Assembly: GCA_963920635.1 (NCBI GenBank)
Contig: OY987298.1
Location: 61,423,949 to 61,487,948, forward strand
Reading direction: 5' to 3'
DNA length: 64,000 nucleotides
Source of the DNA: Pseudeuparius sepicola
Taxonomy: Eukaryota; Arthropoda; Insecta; Coleoptera; Anthribidae
The notes beneath the pieces are model-generated. The model searched no databases. It was not told the origin of the DNA and worked only from the letters and a program-made list of their open reading frames with translations. Position numbers and translations under genes: made by a program. Of the stretch, positions 1 through 10,784 are shown piece by piece; position 1 is the first letter of the stretch; each line of letters opens with the position of its first letter.

Positions 1-1823
1 ACTATACTTATTAGAGCCTTTATGATAGTGAATATAGAGAAAGCCATTTTAAATCAAATTGATAATGAAGAAGTTATCGTTATTACTAGATTGCCATCCC
101 AAAGTTCATTATTAAGAATAAAATTTAAATAATTTTTTAAAATATACCTACCACGTTTTTAAAAAGTACTAAAAATTATAAAATATATAATGTTTTCTTG
201 AAATCGGCAGTGAAGTGTCCCAAAATCGTCATTAGAAGCTGAGAAATCGACACTGAAGTAACCCATTATTGTACGATTTTTTCAATAAGTAGGCCTTGGC
301 GAGATCGTCAAAAGTGACCAAATATTCAAAACCTGGCCAATAAATCCCATTTAACTTTTCGTACACATTGCGAAATTGTTACCTATAGCAGCGCAATCTT
401 TCAGTATAAATATTTTAGTAGGTTTAAATATTCTATCTATTTTATATGGAGGCTGCACAACAGGCAGCAGTTTGGATTTTCTGTCATAAAGTGCCGTGTC
501 TCATCATACTTGACCTATAGGTAGAGCGATCGTCAAAGTCAAGCAACGCCGCGCGTAGTCGATTCATGGACGGGTGATCCCTTATGATTATCTTTTCGCC
601 TAATAAAACATTTTTTTCCAATTTCAAAAAAATATAATATGTACCTCGGCACTGAAGTTCTTTTTATGACTCATGTGGTTTATTTGCCTCGGCCAGAGGC
701 CTCGGCAACTAAATTCCACATGAGTCATAAAAAGTTGAACTTCAGTCTCTTGGTACATAAATAACTATTTCTCAACGGCAACTACCCCTCTACACTGCTT
801 ACTATTATCTATTGCATGCGCCCCACGTTTTTCGAATATTTATGAGGCTAGGATAAATTATTTTAATTTTTTTAGTCCGTTTTTATATGGTTTTATACTT
901 TTTAATTCTTTTTAAAAAACGTGGTGATACCTATATTGAAATAATATATTTAAATTTTATTATTTTCTGCTTTTTAGTCTTGTTTGAAATTTTGCAATCA
1001 ATTTTAAACATCTTGATGAGATTATGACAGAGACATGTGGCAATTTTCAGGTTTATTAATTAATTCCAGATCCTTCTTACTTACATGTGCTTATCTGTTG
1101 ATAAATTTCGTACGTACTCATAATTTTTTTATAGTAACAAATAACATAATAATAATATGTAGTATATAGGTACCCCATTAATTTTGCATTTTAATCCTGG
1201 TCTGAGCTATGTTTAAAGTTTCAAGTCTCTAACTCATCGAGAAATTAGTTTAAAATCGATTGCAAAATTTGAGGAACAGGACGAAAAGAAAGGGAGTTAA
1301 TTTATTAAATCAAATAAAAGATCTAGTCTAGTTGGTCATTTTGTGTTATTTTTGTATTATAGAGAATACATTTAATTTTTGGTGTTAGAAGAATTTATTT
1401 TTATTATATGTATTTCAAGATTATGCAAGAGGTTTTAAATAAACTATTCAAATAAAAATAAAAATAAAAATAAACGGCTAAGCCGACAATAATTATATAT
1501 GTTGGCGAAAGCAATAGTACCTACTGCTGTGTTTAGAATTTAAAATATTACTTGAGCGCCTAAAATGATATATCTGGGCATGACCCATATACACAGATCG
1601 ATTAATTGTAGTACATCGTGGCAACCAGGGTTGTGTTCAATGGTTATAAAAATAATAGTCGTTTCTTACATTATGCGATGTTTATTTTTTCTTTATTAAT
1701 AGAAAATATTTTATTTCGATTAGGTGAAAAGGAACTATCGAACTTGGTTACAACGAACCTCTAAGGGACTGTGAAATTAGTTCGTTATTTGCGAACGTTC
1801 GTTATAAAAGACAAAGACATTAT
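1..1823. other. AT-rich intergenic/intronic DNA, no gene seen
   Basis: No reading frame here resembles a known protein and no exon with good splice borders was found. A short hairpin lies at 641-756, and an (AATAA)-type simple tract at about 1448-1475 could be the tail of a decayed retroposon. Confidence 0.5.
641..756. repeat. Short inverted repeat (hairpin)
   Basis: The left arm (from about 641, GTACCTCGGCACTGAAGTTC) returns as its reverse complement ending at 756, around a small loop containing two GCCTCGGC words. Arms are about 45 bp with a few mismatches and one small insertion. This is typical of a miniature inverted-repeat element, but no target duplication was identified. Confidence 0.6.
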
Positions 1824-1824
1824 A

Positions 1825-2427
1825 CAGGGTGATTCAGGAGGAAATGTCAATATTTTAGGTACGTATTCGGGGACCCAAAATAAACATAAAAGTTCCTATA
1901 AACATGGGTCCTATTCCCGGCCGTTACCGAAATACAGGGGTAAACAACATTCAATTTAAGGTTTTTATTACATTATTTATAACAGGTAGGCTAGGTTTTA
2001 TAGTTTTCAAAAATGCCACCGTTTACTTCTAAACATAAGTCAGCTCTCTGGTGAATAGCTCGGGTCGCTCTATGAATGGATACGGGCCTGTTTCTTATAG
2101 TTGCTGCTGCATTTATTATTCGATCGAGTAATGCATCTCTAGTGTTTACTTTACTTGAATATACCAATGATTTAAACCACCCCCAAAGACAATAATCCAG
2201 AGGATTAAGGTCTACTATTGCTAAGCAACAGGAATTTCCGCCTGAATCACCCAAAACCTAGCCTACCTGTTATAAATAATGTAATAAAAACCTTAAATTG
2301 AATGTTGTTTACCCCTGTATTTCGGTAACGGCCGGGAATAGGACCCATGTTTATAGGAACTTTTATGTTTATTTTGGGTCCCCGAATACGTACCTAAAAT
2401 ATTGACATTTCCTCCTGAATCACCCTG
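1825..2427. mobile_element. Mariner-like element, internally deleted, with TA duplication
   Basis: The ends read CAGGGTGATTCAGG and its reverse complement, and both are flanked by TA. The two arms (about 1825-1996 and 2262-2427) are near-perfect inverted repeats of about 170 bp. Between them sits the tail of a mariner-type transposase on the minus strand. This copy links the CAGGGTG end motif, seen on many coding-free palindromes in this window, to a Tc1/mariner source. Confidence 0.8.
1991..2254 (-). pseudogene. Mariner-like transposase, C-terminal remnant
   Basis: The minus-strand frame carries DLNPLDYCLWGWFKSLVY, the segment around the third catalytic aspartate of mariner-type transposases (consensus PDLNPLDyfLWG). 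It is followed by the usual tail with NTRDALLDRI, AAATIRN and NGGIFEN. Only about 75 codons of a protein normally near 340 remain; the helix-turn-helix region and the first two catalytic aspartates are missing. It lies exactly between the terminal inverted repeats of its own element. It cannot encode an active enzyme. Confidence 0.8.
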
Positions 2428-3454
2428 TATAATGTACAAAACTACATAAGTATATATGTAAATCAGGATGTATTATATGGAAAGTCTATAATCACGGCAA
2501 ATTTGTGCGTTTGCACAACCATTTTGCAGCTTGCGAACTATATTAAACTTATCTGACAAAGAAATGGATTTTGGAATAGCTTTCTTAATATTGGACATGT
2601 CTAATGATACATACAAATTCACTACTCAGTTATTACGTACCCAGTACCCACTTAATCAAAACAAGTAAATAAACTCGCAAAACGGACCTTTGTGATGTGA
2701 AGGAAAGATGGGCTTCTGTTTCAATACGTTATGCATGCTGGGCAAAAGGGACCACCATAGGTACCTACTGTAGTAACATAGATTGGAAGCCAATTAGAAA
2801 GCTGAGTTTTTGGCGGGTTGTTTGAATTAAAAGGAAAATATTCCTAAATGACACTAATAACAGTAACCCTAGAAATTGACACATCATAGCGGCCCAAAAA
2901 CAACCTTATAACGGATCTCGTTATAATTAGAGGTTTAACATCACGGAAAAAAATAGGAAAAATTGGGCAAAATGGAAAATTTCGAATAAACAAAATAAAC
3001 AAAGAAAGTTGAAGAAACACTCAAATTATATTTTTTGTATAGCTACATATTTTGCTCGAAAAAACCTCAAGGAGTATAAAAATAACATATTTTGATAGTA
3101 ATGCTTTATTTAAAACAAATTAAATAAACAAAACACTTATTGATCAACAACACAAAACTAAAAACAATAATTCTTTTTAACTTCTCATTATATATTATAT
3201 AAATTATTTTATTTAAAAATATTATTTATTTTATTTCTTTTTTAGTATGTATTATTTAAAAAATTGTTTTTTTCCGTTTTTTTCCAAATTTTCCGGGAAA
3301 AAAAACGGTTTTTTTTGACGATCAATTTTTCCGGAAATTTTAAATCTCTAGTTATAACCGAACAAAGTATAAGCAAATCGTAGAGACTTTGAACGGGTAT
3401 CTCAAATTCATTCATTATAACCAGATGTTTATTATATGTCATGGCCGTCATAGC
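2428..3454. other. AT-rich DNA, no gene seen
   Basis: Nothing coding was recognised. From about 2930 the composition becomes strongly A/T with T-runs. It ends at the target duplication of the next element. Confidence 0.4.
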
Positions 3455-3718
3455 ATAGTTCGCAGTGACGTAACTACAGGGTGTTCAGAGTGTGCGGTGA
3501 ACACGGGCGCAGAGCTGCTAGGGGCCCACCGCCACCAAGATTCATGCAGGGCGCATAAATTTCGGTTTTTCCGATGTGAGCCAATTGATGTGGTGCTGCG
3601 TAATAACCGACGAGTCAGAATCTCTAATTATTGGTTACATAGAGGGCGATTGAAAATTGAAATTCCTCAACAATAAAAATGCAAGGGTAGTACAAAAATT
3701 GTAGTAAATGTACCTATA

Positions 3719-4627
3719 GGATGATCCAACTCGGCGCTTCAGGCCTACTGCGGGAACACGAAAATTGAAAATAAAATTTCGAACAGGGGTTCTTAAATGG
3801 GACATACTATAAGGCCCAATTATGACCGAAAATTTGCTTTTTTTGCTGTTTGGGGAAATGGCCGATGTGACATCATCAATATTTTTCCCCAGAAACATAC
3901 TTACCTTTTTTTCCTAAATATTGAAAGTCCTTATCATTCTCAACAACTTTTATAGGAAAAGATTTTCTGTATCTTTTATTGTTCAAAATTTACAATTGAT
4001 AGTCAGAAATTATTTAAGAGAATATTAGGTTTTCTTGTGCGCCCTTAAATTGTTTCAACTGCAATATTAAAAAACAATTTTTGTAACAAACTATGTATAA
4101 TAGCAAACAAGTCAGTAACAAGCACAATTCAAAAATTTAAAAAATAGTCCAGTCGAACTAATTTAATGGTGCACAAGGGACCCTAACAATACTCTTAAGG
4201 TGCATCCAGACCGATCGCGCAGGACCGCGCCGCGCCGCGCCGCTCCGCGCATTCGAGAACGTTGCAGTATCGTTCGTAAACATTTTTAATGTCACATGGG
4301 TTTTTCCGCGCCGCGCCGGAACAAATCCTGTTTGTCAGTGTTCCATCAAGCGCAAATATGGCCTACACGGACCTTGCCGTGGCGTCAGCAGTATTTAAAT
4401 AAATGCCTTTTTTCAAATTTTTCAACAAAAACAGTTTAATAATCATACCTTTACCAGTTCCAAATGATTTTTTTTCTGACTATCGAAATTGTTTTCATGG
4501 CTGACTAGATTTCGGAAAACCGATCCTAGTGAATAGAAAATGTTCCATTTAAGAGCCCCTGTTCGAAATTTTATTCTCAGTTTTCGTGTTCCCGCAGTAG
4601 GCCTGGGGCATCGAGTTTGGATCACCC
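3719..4627. repeat. Decayed CAGGGTG-type palindrome nested in the hAT-like element
   Basis: Arms at about 3719-3808 and 4543-4627 are inverted copies; both contain GCAGTAGGCCT and GTTCGAAATTTTAT words. The right end reads GGATCACCCTGTA and the left end is a decayed version. The centre holds a GC-rich run of CGCGCCG repeats (4220-4320) unlike the AT-rich surroundings, possibly a further insertion. Confidence 0.6.
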
Positions 4628-4756
4628 TGTACAGAACGTACATGGTGATTCAACACTTTGACCTATAATGGCGTTTTTCGACCTGTAGTGAGCAATGTGC
4701 ATTAATATTAACTGTTGGTTAATACAAAGTTTAAGTTGGATTATTCTCTATGCACC

Positions 4757-5096
4757 TACAGGGTGTCCCATTTTCGATACTTTTGCGAGGTATATCGGTT
4801 ATTTTTAGAAATAGGGAGTTGCGGTTTTCGGGGCACTGACCTACTTTTTCATAAAAAGAAACGCTCGTATACAGAAAGTTCATGCGGCCTCCTTGATTTT
4901 TAAACACAAGGTGATTCTCAAAATTTGTCATTTTCAGGCACCCCCCCTATATCCGTTATACGCTAACTTGTTGAAATGGTAAAAATCGACCGTTATAGAT
5001 TTTTTCACGTAGAATTCAGTGGCGTTCACGGGTTTTTTCTTGGAGGTAAGAATTTAATATATAAATATAACTTGCAAAAGTATCGAAAATGGTACA
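4757..5096. repeat. CAGGGTG-type miniature element remnant
   Basis: It begins TACAGGGTGTCCCATTTTCG. The segment CGATACTTTTGC returns as its reverse complement at about 5074-5086. The right terminus has decayed to GGTACA. It carries internal words (GGTTATTTTTAGAAATAGGG, GTAGAATTCAGTGGCG) shared with the element at 15713-16190. Confidence 0.55.
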
Positions 5097-5230
5097 ATGT
5101 TTTTCATTGTTACACCACTTTCAAACATAAAAGAAACACAGGGCCCCCCTGAAATTTTGAACACGGGCCTACACTTCCGTAGTTACGCCACTGACAGTTC
5201 GACTGTATTTACATTTGCCGTACTATTCAG

Positions 5231-5516
5231 GTGGACGCCGAGCCGCCGGCGACCGAGTACCGGTGGAGCTTCAACAGCACGCCGGGGGCCGTCAAGGAGC
5301 TGGCGGCCCGCGGGGCGTCGCTGGAATACGCGGCCCGCGCCCCCGCCGACTACGGCACGTTGCGCTGCTGGGCGCGCAACGCGGTGGGCGCGCAGAGGGC
5401 GCCGTGCGCCTTCCACGTCGTGCCGGCGGGCAGGCCGGACGCGCCGCAGCGCTGCGCCGCGCGCAACGTCACCCACCGGGCGGCGCTGGTGGCGTGCAAG
5501 CGCGGCTTCGACGGGG
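5231..5516 (+). CDS. Sidestep-family receptor, immunoglobulin-domain exon
   Basis: The exon is bounded by acceptor TATTCAG and donor GTGAGT and encodes 95 codons plus one base. It reads as the end of an Ig-like domain: the tryptophan of the B strand (YRWSFN), then YGTLRCWARNAVG with the classic Tyr-x-x-x-x-Cys signature, then a PAGRPDAPQ linker and the start of the next domain, ending GFDGG. The linker and GFDGG are characteristic of Sidestep proteins, the insect receptors for Beat-family adhesion proteins in axon guidance. It ends in phase 1 and joins in frame to the exon at 24253, which supports the assignment. It is about 75% GC in a region near 35% GC. Earlier exons lie outside the window. 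Which Side paralogue it is cannot be told. Confidence 0.8.
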
Positions 5517-5559
5517 GTGAGTTGCAGTTGTGCCACGGTACCTCGTATACTTAAGACTC

Positions 5560-5640
5560 AATGTACAGGGCACGGGCGTAGCCAAGGGGGGGGGTTCGGG
5601 GGTTCAACCCCCTCCCCCCCCCCCCCCCGAAATAAGCAAA
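5560..5640. repeat. Homopolymer-rich G/C tract
   Basis: GGGCGTAGCCAAGG runs into a long G-run, then a CAACCCCC step and a C-run of about 15. The GGCGTAGCCA word followed by G/C-runs resembles a degraded transposon end. The paired G- and C-runs can form a hairpin, lie just 40 bp after a splice donor and are prone to sequencing error. Confidence 0.45.
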
Positions 5641-5646
5641 ATATTA

Positions 5647-6196
5647 CCGTCGATGGAGGAAGGTAAAGATTAGTTTCCTAATGCGAAATACCGACTGACT
5701 CAATACTCTTCGGAAGAAGATGGAGCCACCGTCGAATACTTCTCGGCGCGGTGGGGGAAACGAGGCTTCCCAGTCCGACACGGTTGTCCGGTAGATGGCG
5801 CACTTGCACCATCCTCGGATTACGTCTCGGCGTTGAGGTGGAAGAGAGGCTTCTGTCCGGTAGATGGCGCACTGCGCACTTGTAATGCGGCTTCCCAAGA
5901 CGAACTTTTGTTCGGCAGATGGCGCGCTTCGCGGCTTGCCAAATCTTCTGTTGACTTGACCTTGGTTGTTTGCGTTTTTTGTGCTGGTACGAATGAGTTA
6001 TCGCCATCGATCGATGGCTGGAATATATATTTTAGATTTTGTATTCCAGCGTTCGATTCTCTTTGCCTATGGAGGCGGTTTTTTTAAAGTAGCGAATAAC
6101 GTTATTAATTGTTAATGACAAATGTCTCGAGTCTTTTTAAAATAATCTTTTTATAATGGAATTATAACGTTGATTGATTCCTTCCTCCATCGACGG
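5647..6196. repeat. 550-bp segment bounded by an exact 17-bp inverted repeat
   Basis: CCGTCGATGGAGGAAGG at 5647-5663 and its exact reverse complement at 6180-6196 bound this segment. No flanking duplication was found. Inside are three CTCF-like motifs and a partly repeated unit of about 70 bp containing GGCTTCCCA and CGGTAGATGGCGC. The end motif recurs, partly degenerate, at 8577-8601, 8931-8944, 12151-12173, 12414-12441 and 12842-12874. Confidence 0.5.
5788..5925 (+). promoter_or_regulatory. Three clustered CTCF-like motifs
   Basis: CCGGTAGATGGCGC (5788-5801), CCGGTAGATGGCGC (5857-5870) and TCGGCAGATGGCGC (5912-5925) lie in one orientation within 138 bp. They match the conserved animal CTCF core (CC-n-S-Y-AG-R-K-GGC-R-S) at all or nearly all positions. 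A further match, CCGGCAGATGGCGCC, begins at 29316, 10 bp after the splice donor of the membrane-span exon. Binding is inference from motif only; the copies may have arrived with the surrounding repeat. Confidence 0.45.
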
Positions 6197-6549
6197 TTAT
6201 ACCTAATATTCATATACAACAAGGTGACCAACTCCTGGGCTGACGAAAACCGGGACAGTAGTTAGGTACCTAGCCAGGGGCGGATGGGACCACCGGGACA
6301 CCGGGCAAATGTCCGGTGGGCCGGTCATTCGAAGGGCCCCGGAGGGCCGCCGCAGGCTCGAAGGCTCACCGGCTCGCATCTTAAATTTTAAGACGTCTTA
6401 ACTACTTGACAAAACAAAAGGCAATCATTGTTACAATAATTGTTGTAAGTAGGTAGTTAATTTAAGATAGGACGGTGCAACTGGCCATAATTAATTATTT
6501 TTGTTTTGTTATTTTTTGTTCTATTATTTCTTTACGTGTTTTACGGAAA
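6197..6549. other. Repeat remnants, no gene
   Basis: A GC-rich stretch at about 6275-6345 starts CCAGGGGCGGATGGG and folds on itself through CACCGGGACACCGGG and GTCCGGTGGGCC. It resembles the tip of a hAT-type element (CAGGGGCGGA). The rest is AT-rich and unassigned. Confidence 0.35.
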
Positions 6550-6870
6550 CGTAGAAGGGGCACACCATTATTTTATTTTTATTGAACTCGAAATTTCGAC
6601 TTTTAAAGTCGCAGTCCGACTTTGAAGTCGAAATGCCGATTTTGAACTCAAAATTTTGACTTTGAACTTCGGCTTTGAAAGTTGGAAGTTCATAAAGTCA
6701 AAACTTCGAGTTCAATGTCGGAATTTCGAGTTCAAAGTCGGATTTCGAATTTCAAAGTCGAAATTTTGAGTAAAAAGTCGGAATTTCGACTTTATAAAGT
6801 TGGCCTTCGACTTTAAAAGTCGGAATTTCGAATTCAATAAAAATAAAATAACGGTGTGGTCCTTCTACGC
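6550..6870. repeat. Foldback element filled with a TTCGACTTT-type simple repeat
   Basis: CGTAGAAGGGGCACACC followed by TTATTTTATTTTTATTGAA at the left returns as the reverse complement at the right (to 6870). Between the arms is a degenerate alternation of TTCGACTTT/AAAGTCGAA words (about 6590-6830), so almost the whole segment can fold. No target duplication was recognised. Confidence 0.65.
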
Positions 6871-7148
6871 TTCTGAATGTTTTGTTATTTTTATATCTTT
6901 ATATTTAGAGAAAAAAGTTTTATTTGTTTTACGAGAGTTATATAATATGCAACTGTCAAGTTTTGTAGTTTAATCAACTTATGATTTTGTTAGAATTATT
7001 GATATAGTTCATGCTTTTAACCAATAAATACCACCCAAGGGAAACAAAAAAGAATTTGTGATCAACTAATATAACAAAAATAAAATTTAACACAAAGCCA
7101 CAGGTACATAAATTAAAAAAAAAACAAATACTGGCTGTTTACAATATA

Positions 7149-8216
7149 CAGGGTGGCCCAGGATAAGTGAGCCAATATGTGTAAAAGAAAAAAAAATTTT
7201 CAATTTGATTGTTTGTGGTTCTGATTTGCTTGACTAATGACTGGAAACTAATTTTTAGCATATTTTCGTTTTTGAAAAATCAAGATGGCGTCGACAGCGA
7301 CCATTTATTTATTTTCATTGTAGGTGAAGTGCCTTTTCCTTTAAAGATAAAAAAAAAATCATTAAGAAAAGTTGTTCCCAATTAAAATTACCCCAGGGTA
7401 CCAAATTTTGGAAAGATCGGCCTACTTTGTTTTCCCACTTCTTTTTCTAAGGCGCTAAAGAAAAAATGAAAAAATTAAGTAGGCTGATTGTCTCAAAATT
7501 TGGTACACGGCAATAAGTTTTAATTCTAAACAACTTTTTCTCATAAAATTTTTCGATACCTTGTATTTAGAAGCCACTTTAGCGCGTTAGAAAAAGGAAA
7601 GAGTGAGAAAAACAAAGTAGGTAGGCCCATCTTTCCAAAATTTGGTACCAGGTGGTAACTTTTAATTGGGTTTTAACAAATTACATAGGGTCTTCGGCTC
7701 TCTTGAGGGCATGAACATTTTTGTCGATTTGAAGTTTTTTTAGCACAGCGCGAAAAATTGGGCATGGAGGCCCATTTCTTTTTTAACGTCACCTGGCTGG
7801 CCAAAATTGCCATATTTTATTTTCTTATCTATTTTCTGTGCGGCCTAAAATAACCGAGAAAATCGCTTAATAAGAAATAAACAAAAAATGCATGGCCTCA
7901 AGAGAGCCGAACACCCTGTGTAATTTTCTGAAACTATCTGAGTACCCAGTTGCATAAAGCTTCTTAGTGCCATCAATTTTCAATATAATAGTTTTCCTCT
8001 ATCTCTTAAAATAAATATGCTAGGGCTATTAAATTGTTTTGCTCAATTTGAGGTATTTTTTATATTGCGCGTCAAGTTGGCTATGGCTGCCGATTTCTTT
8101 TGCAGCACCACTTAGCTGTCCAAAATTGCCACATTTTTGTTTCTTCACGATTTTTTTATTGTAGGACGCAAAATAAGTGAGAAAATCGCGGTGGTATAGT
8201 TCTAAAATAATCATCC
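7149..8216. repeat. Cluster of CAGGGTG-family fragments
   Basis: A left end TACAGGGTGGCCC lies at 7147. Inverted arms occur at about 7370-7460 and 7575-7680 (shared CCAAATTTTGG and GGCGCTAAAG words), and a small element at about 7684-7919 is bounded by TTCGGCTCTCTTGAGG and its reverse complement followed by ACACCCTGTG. The segment at about 7720-7870 reappears diverged, in direct orientation, at 8040-8190 (shared CCAAAATTGCCA and GAGAAAATCGC). No coding content was seen. Confidence 0.55.
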
Positions 8217-10035
8217 TGTATATAAAAAATAAGTTGATCAGTTATATAAAATTTATAAAAAATATTACAAAAAGTAAAGTATGAAACAAACATTTAAAAA
8301 AAACTATAAGTTTTAAGTACAGGGTGGACCAACGTTTGGCGCCCTGGCGGAGGGGTCACCCATGGGGGCCCTGGTTATGATGTATGTAGGATATGATGTA
8401 TTCATATGTAAATAGATGTAAATTCTTTGCCTTAACTGTCACCAAATCCAAAGGTAACTCAATTTAGAAAGAGAAAAATATTTCTAAAATTTTAGTTGAA
8501 ATGTGCATACGGGCAAATTTTTGAAGTCGGTTTTAATTTTTTCGTTAAAGTTTTGTTATATTATTTATGCTGTAAACCGTTGATTGAATCTTCCGTCGAC
8601 GTCTAAACCAAATTTTCTGTATGAATGACAACTATATAAATTTAGCTAGACATCATATTTTTTATGCTTAGGTATGTCAGTGTTAATACTTATGCTTATG
8701 AAATATTGTGTATAATAAACGATATGCTTTACTAGGTATGCTACTTCAGTACCTATATCACATAGATAATCGAATAACAAAACATGAAGATAATATTATA
8801 GGTATATTCCGTTGTTTGAGAATCGACGATATAAACTTTGATTATATACCTATTATAAACAAGGATTTAAGGTATCAAAGCGTTGATGTAGAACTTTGGA
8901 GAACAGATACGTCATTGTTCCCTTCCTCCATCGGCTGCGAATATGAAAAAATACTAAGAGATACTTTTTGTTAAACATTTTTCTGAAGTAATAAATTCTA
9001 ATAACACCCTGTAACTGCAAGTGTGAGCCTCAGAAGCTTCATTTCAACCTTAAGTTCGACGGCTCATCCGATCATGTGACTGAAAAACTATCTCGTATAA
9101 TTCTAGAGATACTAAAAAATACGTGTATTTTTCTCTAAACTTCTATGCTCTGTATAAAAAAAAACTAAGGCCCGTAGAAGAAAAAAATATATGAAGTGCC
9201 CTTATTTTGACTCCAAGAATACGTGGTTTCATTTTTGACCATCAGTTCAGTTACACCCTGTATACAGTGTCTTAAGACTATTTTACGGTATAACTTTCCA
9301 ATACCGCCCTGTTTTCGAGATAATAATGATAATGACAGAAAGTTGGACACAAATGGGAATTTTCTTTATTTGAAGTTTCTCAAAACAAATTATTCTTGAT
9401 AAAAGTTAGTGCTTGTGCTTAAACTCAAAATCGACCTGTAAAAATTTTAAAATTTCTATTCGTATACAGTGAAGGTTGAAAAATATGAAAATTCCTCAAG
9501 AGTAAAGTACTCTTATTTTTAGAACTACAGCAGTATAGCACTAAGAAAAGTTGTTTGGAATCCCAAGAAAATGTCAAATATGAATTCACAGCCACCTATT
9601 CAAAAGAAGAAAAATCACACTTTCGCATTTTTTATTCACCGTATAATAGATAATATTAATATTAGCTATGCATTTTGAGGCACATCTTCAAGCATGACAG
9701 TACGATACCAACGATTTTTATTTACGTTCAACTAGCATCTTAAAAACACTTAATAACTGAAACTTCTGCAAAGTTTGTCGTTTTTTTGTGTCCAGGTAAA
9801 ATACTACTACAATTTCAAACATAACTTAGCAACTAATTTGTGGAACACAAAAATATTTTAATAGAGCAATAATTTAAGTTATTTAATAAATGACAATTCA
9901 ACAACAAAAATATCACAACAAAAAAATTATTACGAGAATAAACATTTCAGTGACTACTCTACATGTGACCCTTCCTTCGCTTCCTTTCGCCTTCAACCAG
10001 CGACTATCCCACTAGGCAATATAACAAATTTTTGA
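8217..10035. other. AT-rich DNA with isolated element ends, no gene
   Basis: Scattered ends of the CAGGGTG family occur at 8322, 9004 and 9255. Two copies of the CCGTTGATTGA/CCTCCATCGRCGG motif lie at 8577 and 8931. Open frames up to 88 codons resemble nothing recognised and lack coding composition. Confidence 0.4.
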
Positions 10036-10516
10036 GGTAATTATGGAACGTAGTGTATGCACCGCCCGATTTTCTTGAAATTTTGGCTACCCACCTATTT
10101 TCGAGGTCCCTGACCAAGAATCTAACCTCAGTTTTTTGAGGCCGGACGTAGTTTCCGAGAAAATGAATTTTCAAATTTCCTTTTGACACCCGACACCCCA
10201 TTTTTCACTGCGACATTTGTGGTTATAATCCAGATAAATTTTTAGTGTACGCAGCTTAAACTGATCACCACCCTATGCTGCAGAAGGCGCAAAATATGGT
10301 GGTGATCAATTTGAGCTAAATTCATCTCGATTATAACCAAATATTACCGTGAAAAAGTGGGGCGTCAAAAGGAAATTTGAAAATTCATTTTCTCGGAAAC
10401 TATGTCCGACCTCAAAACACTGAGGTCAGATTCGTGTTCAGGGACCTCGAAAATAGGGGGGTAGCCAAAATTTCAAGAAAATCGGGCGGTGCATACACTA
10501 TGCTCCATAATTACGA
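10036..10516. repeat. Large imperfect palindrome
   Basis: Arms at about 10036-10270 and 10295-10516 are reverse complements with few mismatches; both contain CCGCCCGATTTTCTTGAAA and GAAAATGAATTTTCAAATT. The loop is under 30 bp and includes GGTGGTGATCA. Diverged fragments of the outer arm recur at 11690-11810. The termini lack the CAGGGTG motif, so this is a separate foldback family. Confidence 0.75.
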
Positions 10517-10784
10517 TTTTTGAATACGCTTCTTCAATGTTTGAATACGATTTTGCAGACTTCTAAGCTTCACAACTCACAACGCTTTCGGCTACGGCTT
10601 TTTCAACCTGTCTAAGTTCAATTTTTTGTTTTTTTTTTATTGGGGACCTTCCCTACGACTCGTGCTCGATTTGGACAAGGTATTGCACCTAAAAAGTAAG
10701 TATATTTTGTAAAAATATAATGAAATTAACTAGCCATGAAAATTTAAAACCTTTAGCTAAACGTGGAATTTTTAAAGGTGCACG

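Larger units (their letters stand above)
3463..5193. mobile_element. Non-autonomous hAT-like element with other elements nested inside
   Basis: The left end is CAGTGACGTAACTAC and the right end is GTAGTTACGCCACTG, a 15-bp terminal inverted repeat with one mismatch. The CAGTGGCGTA-type end is common in hAT elements. The flanking 8-mers are ATAGTTCG (3455-3462) and ACAGTTCG (5194-5201), a 7/8 match to an 8-bp duplication, as expected for hAT. It ends only 37 bp before the first Sidestep-like exon. No transposase is present; the inside is filled by at least two CAGGGTG-type palindromes. Confidence 0.7.

Noticed and set aside
5183..5554. Antisense and other-frame open frames over the first Sidestep-like exon
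   Set aside because: High GC removes stops in all frames; only the + frame with consensus splice borders gives the Ig signature.
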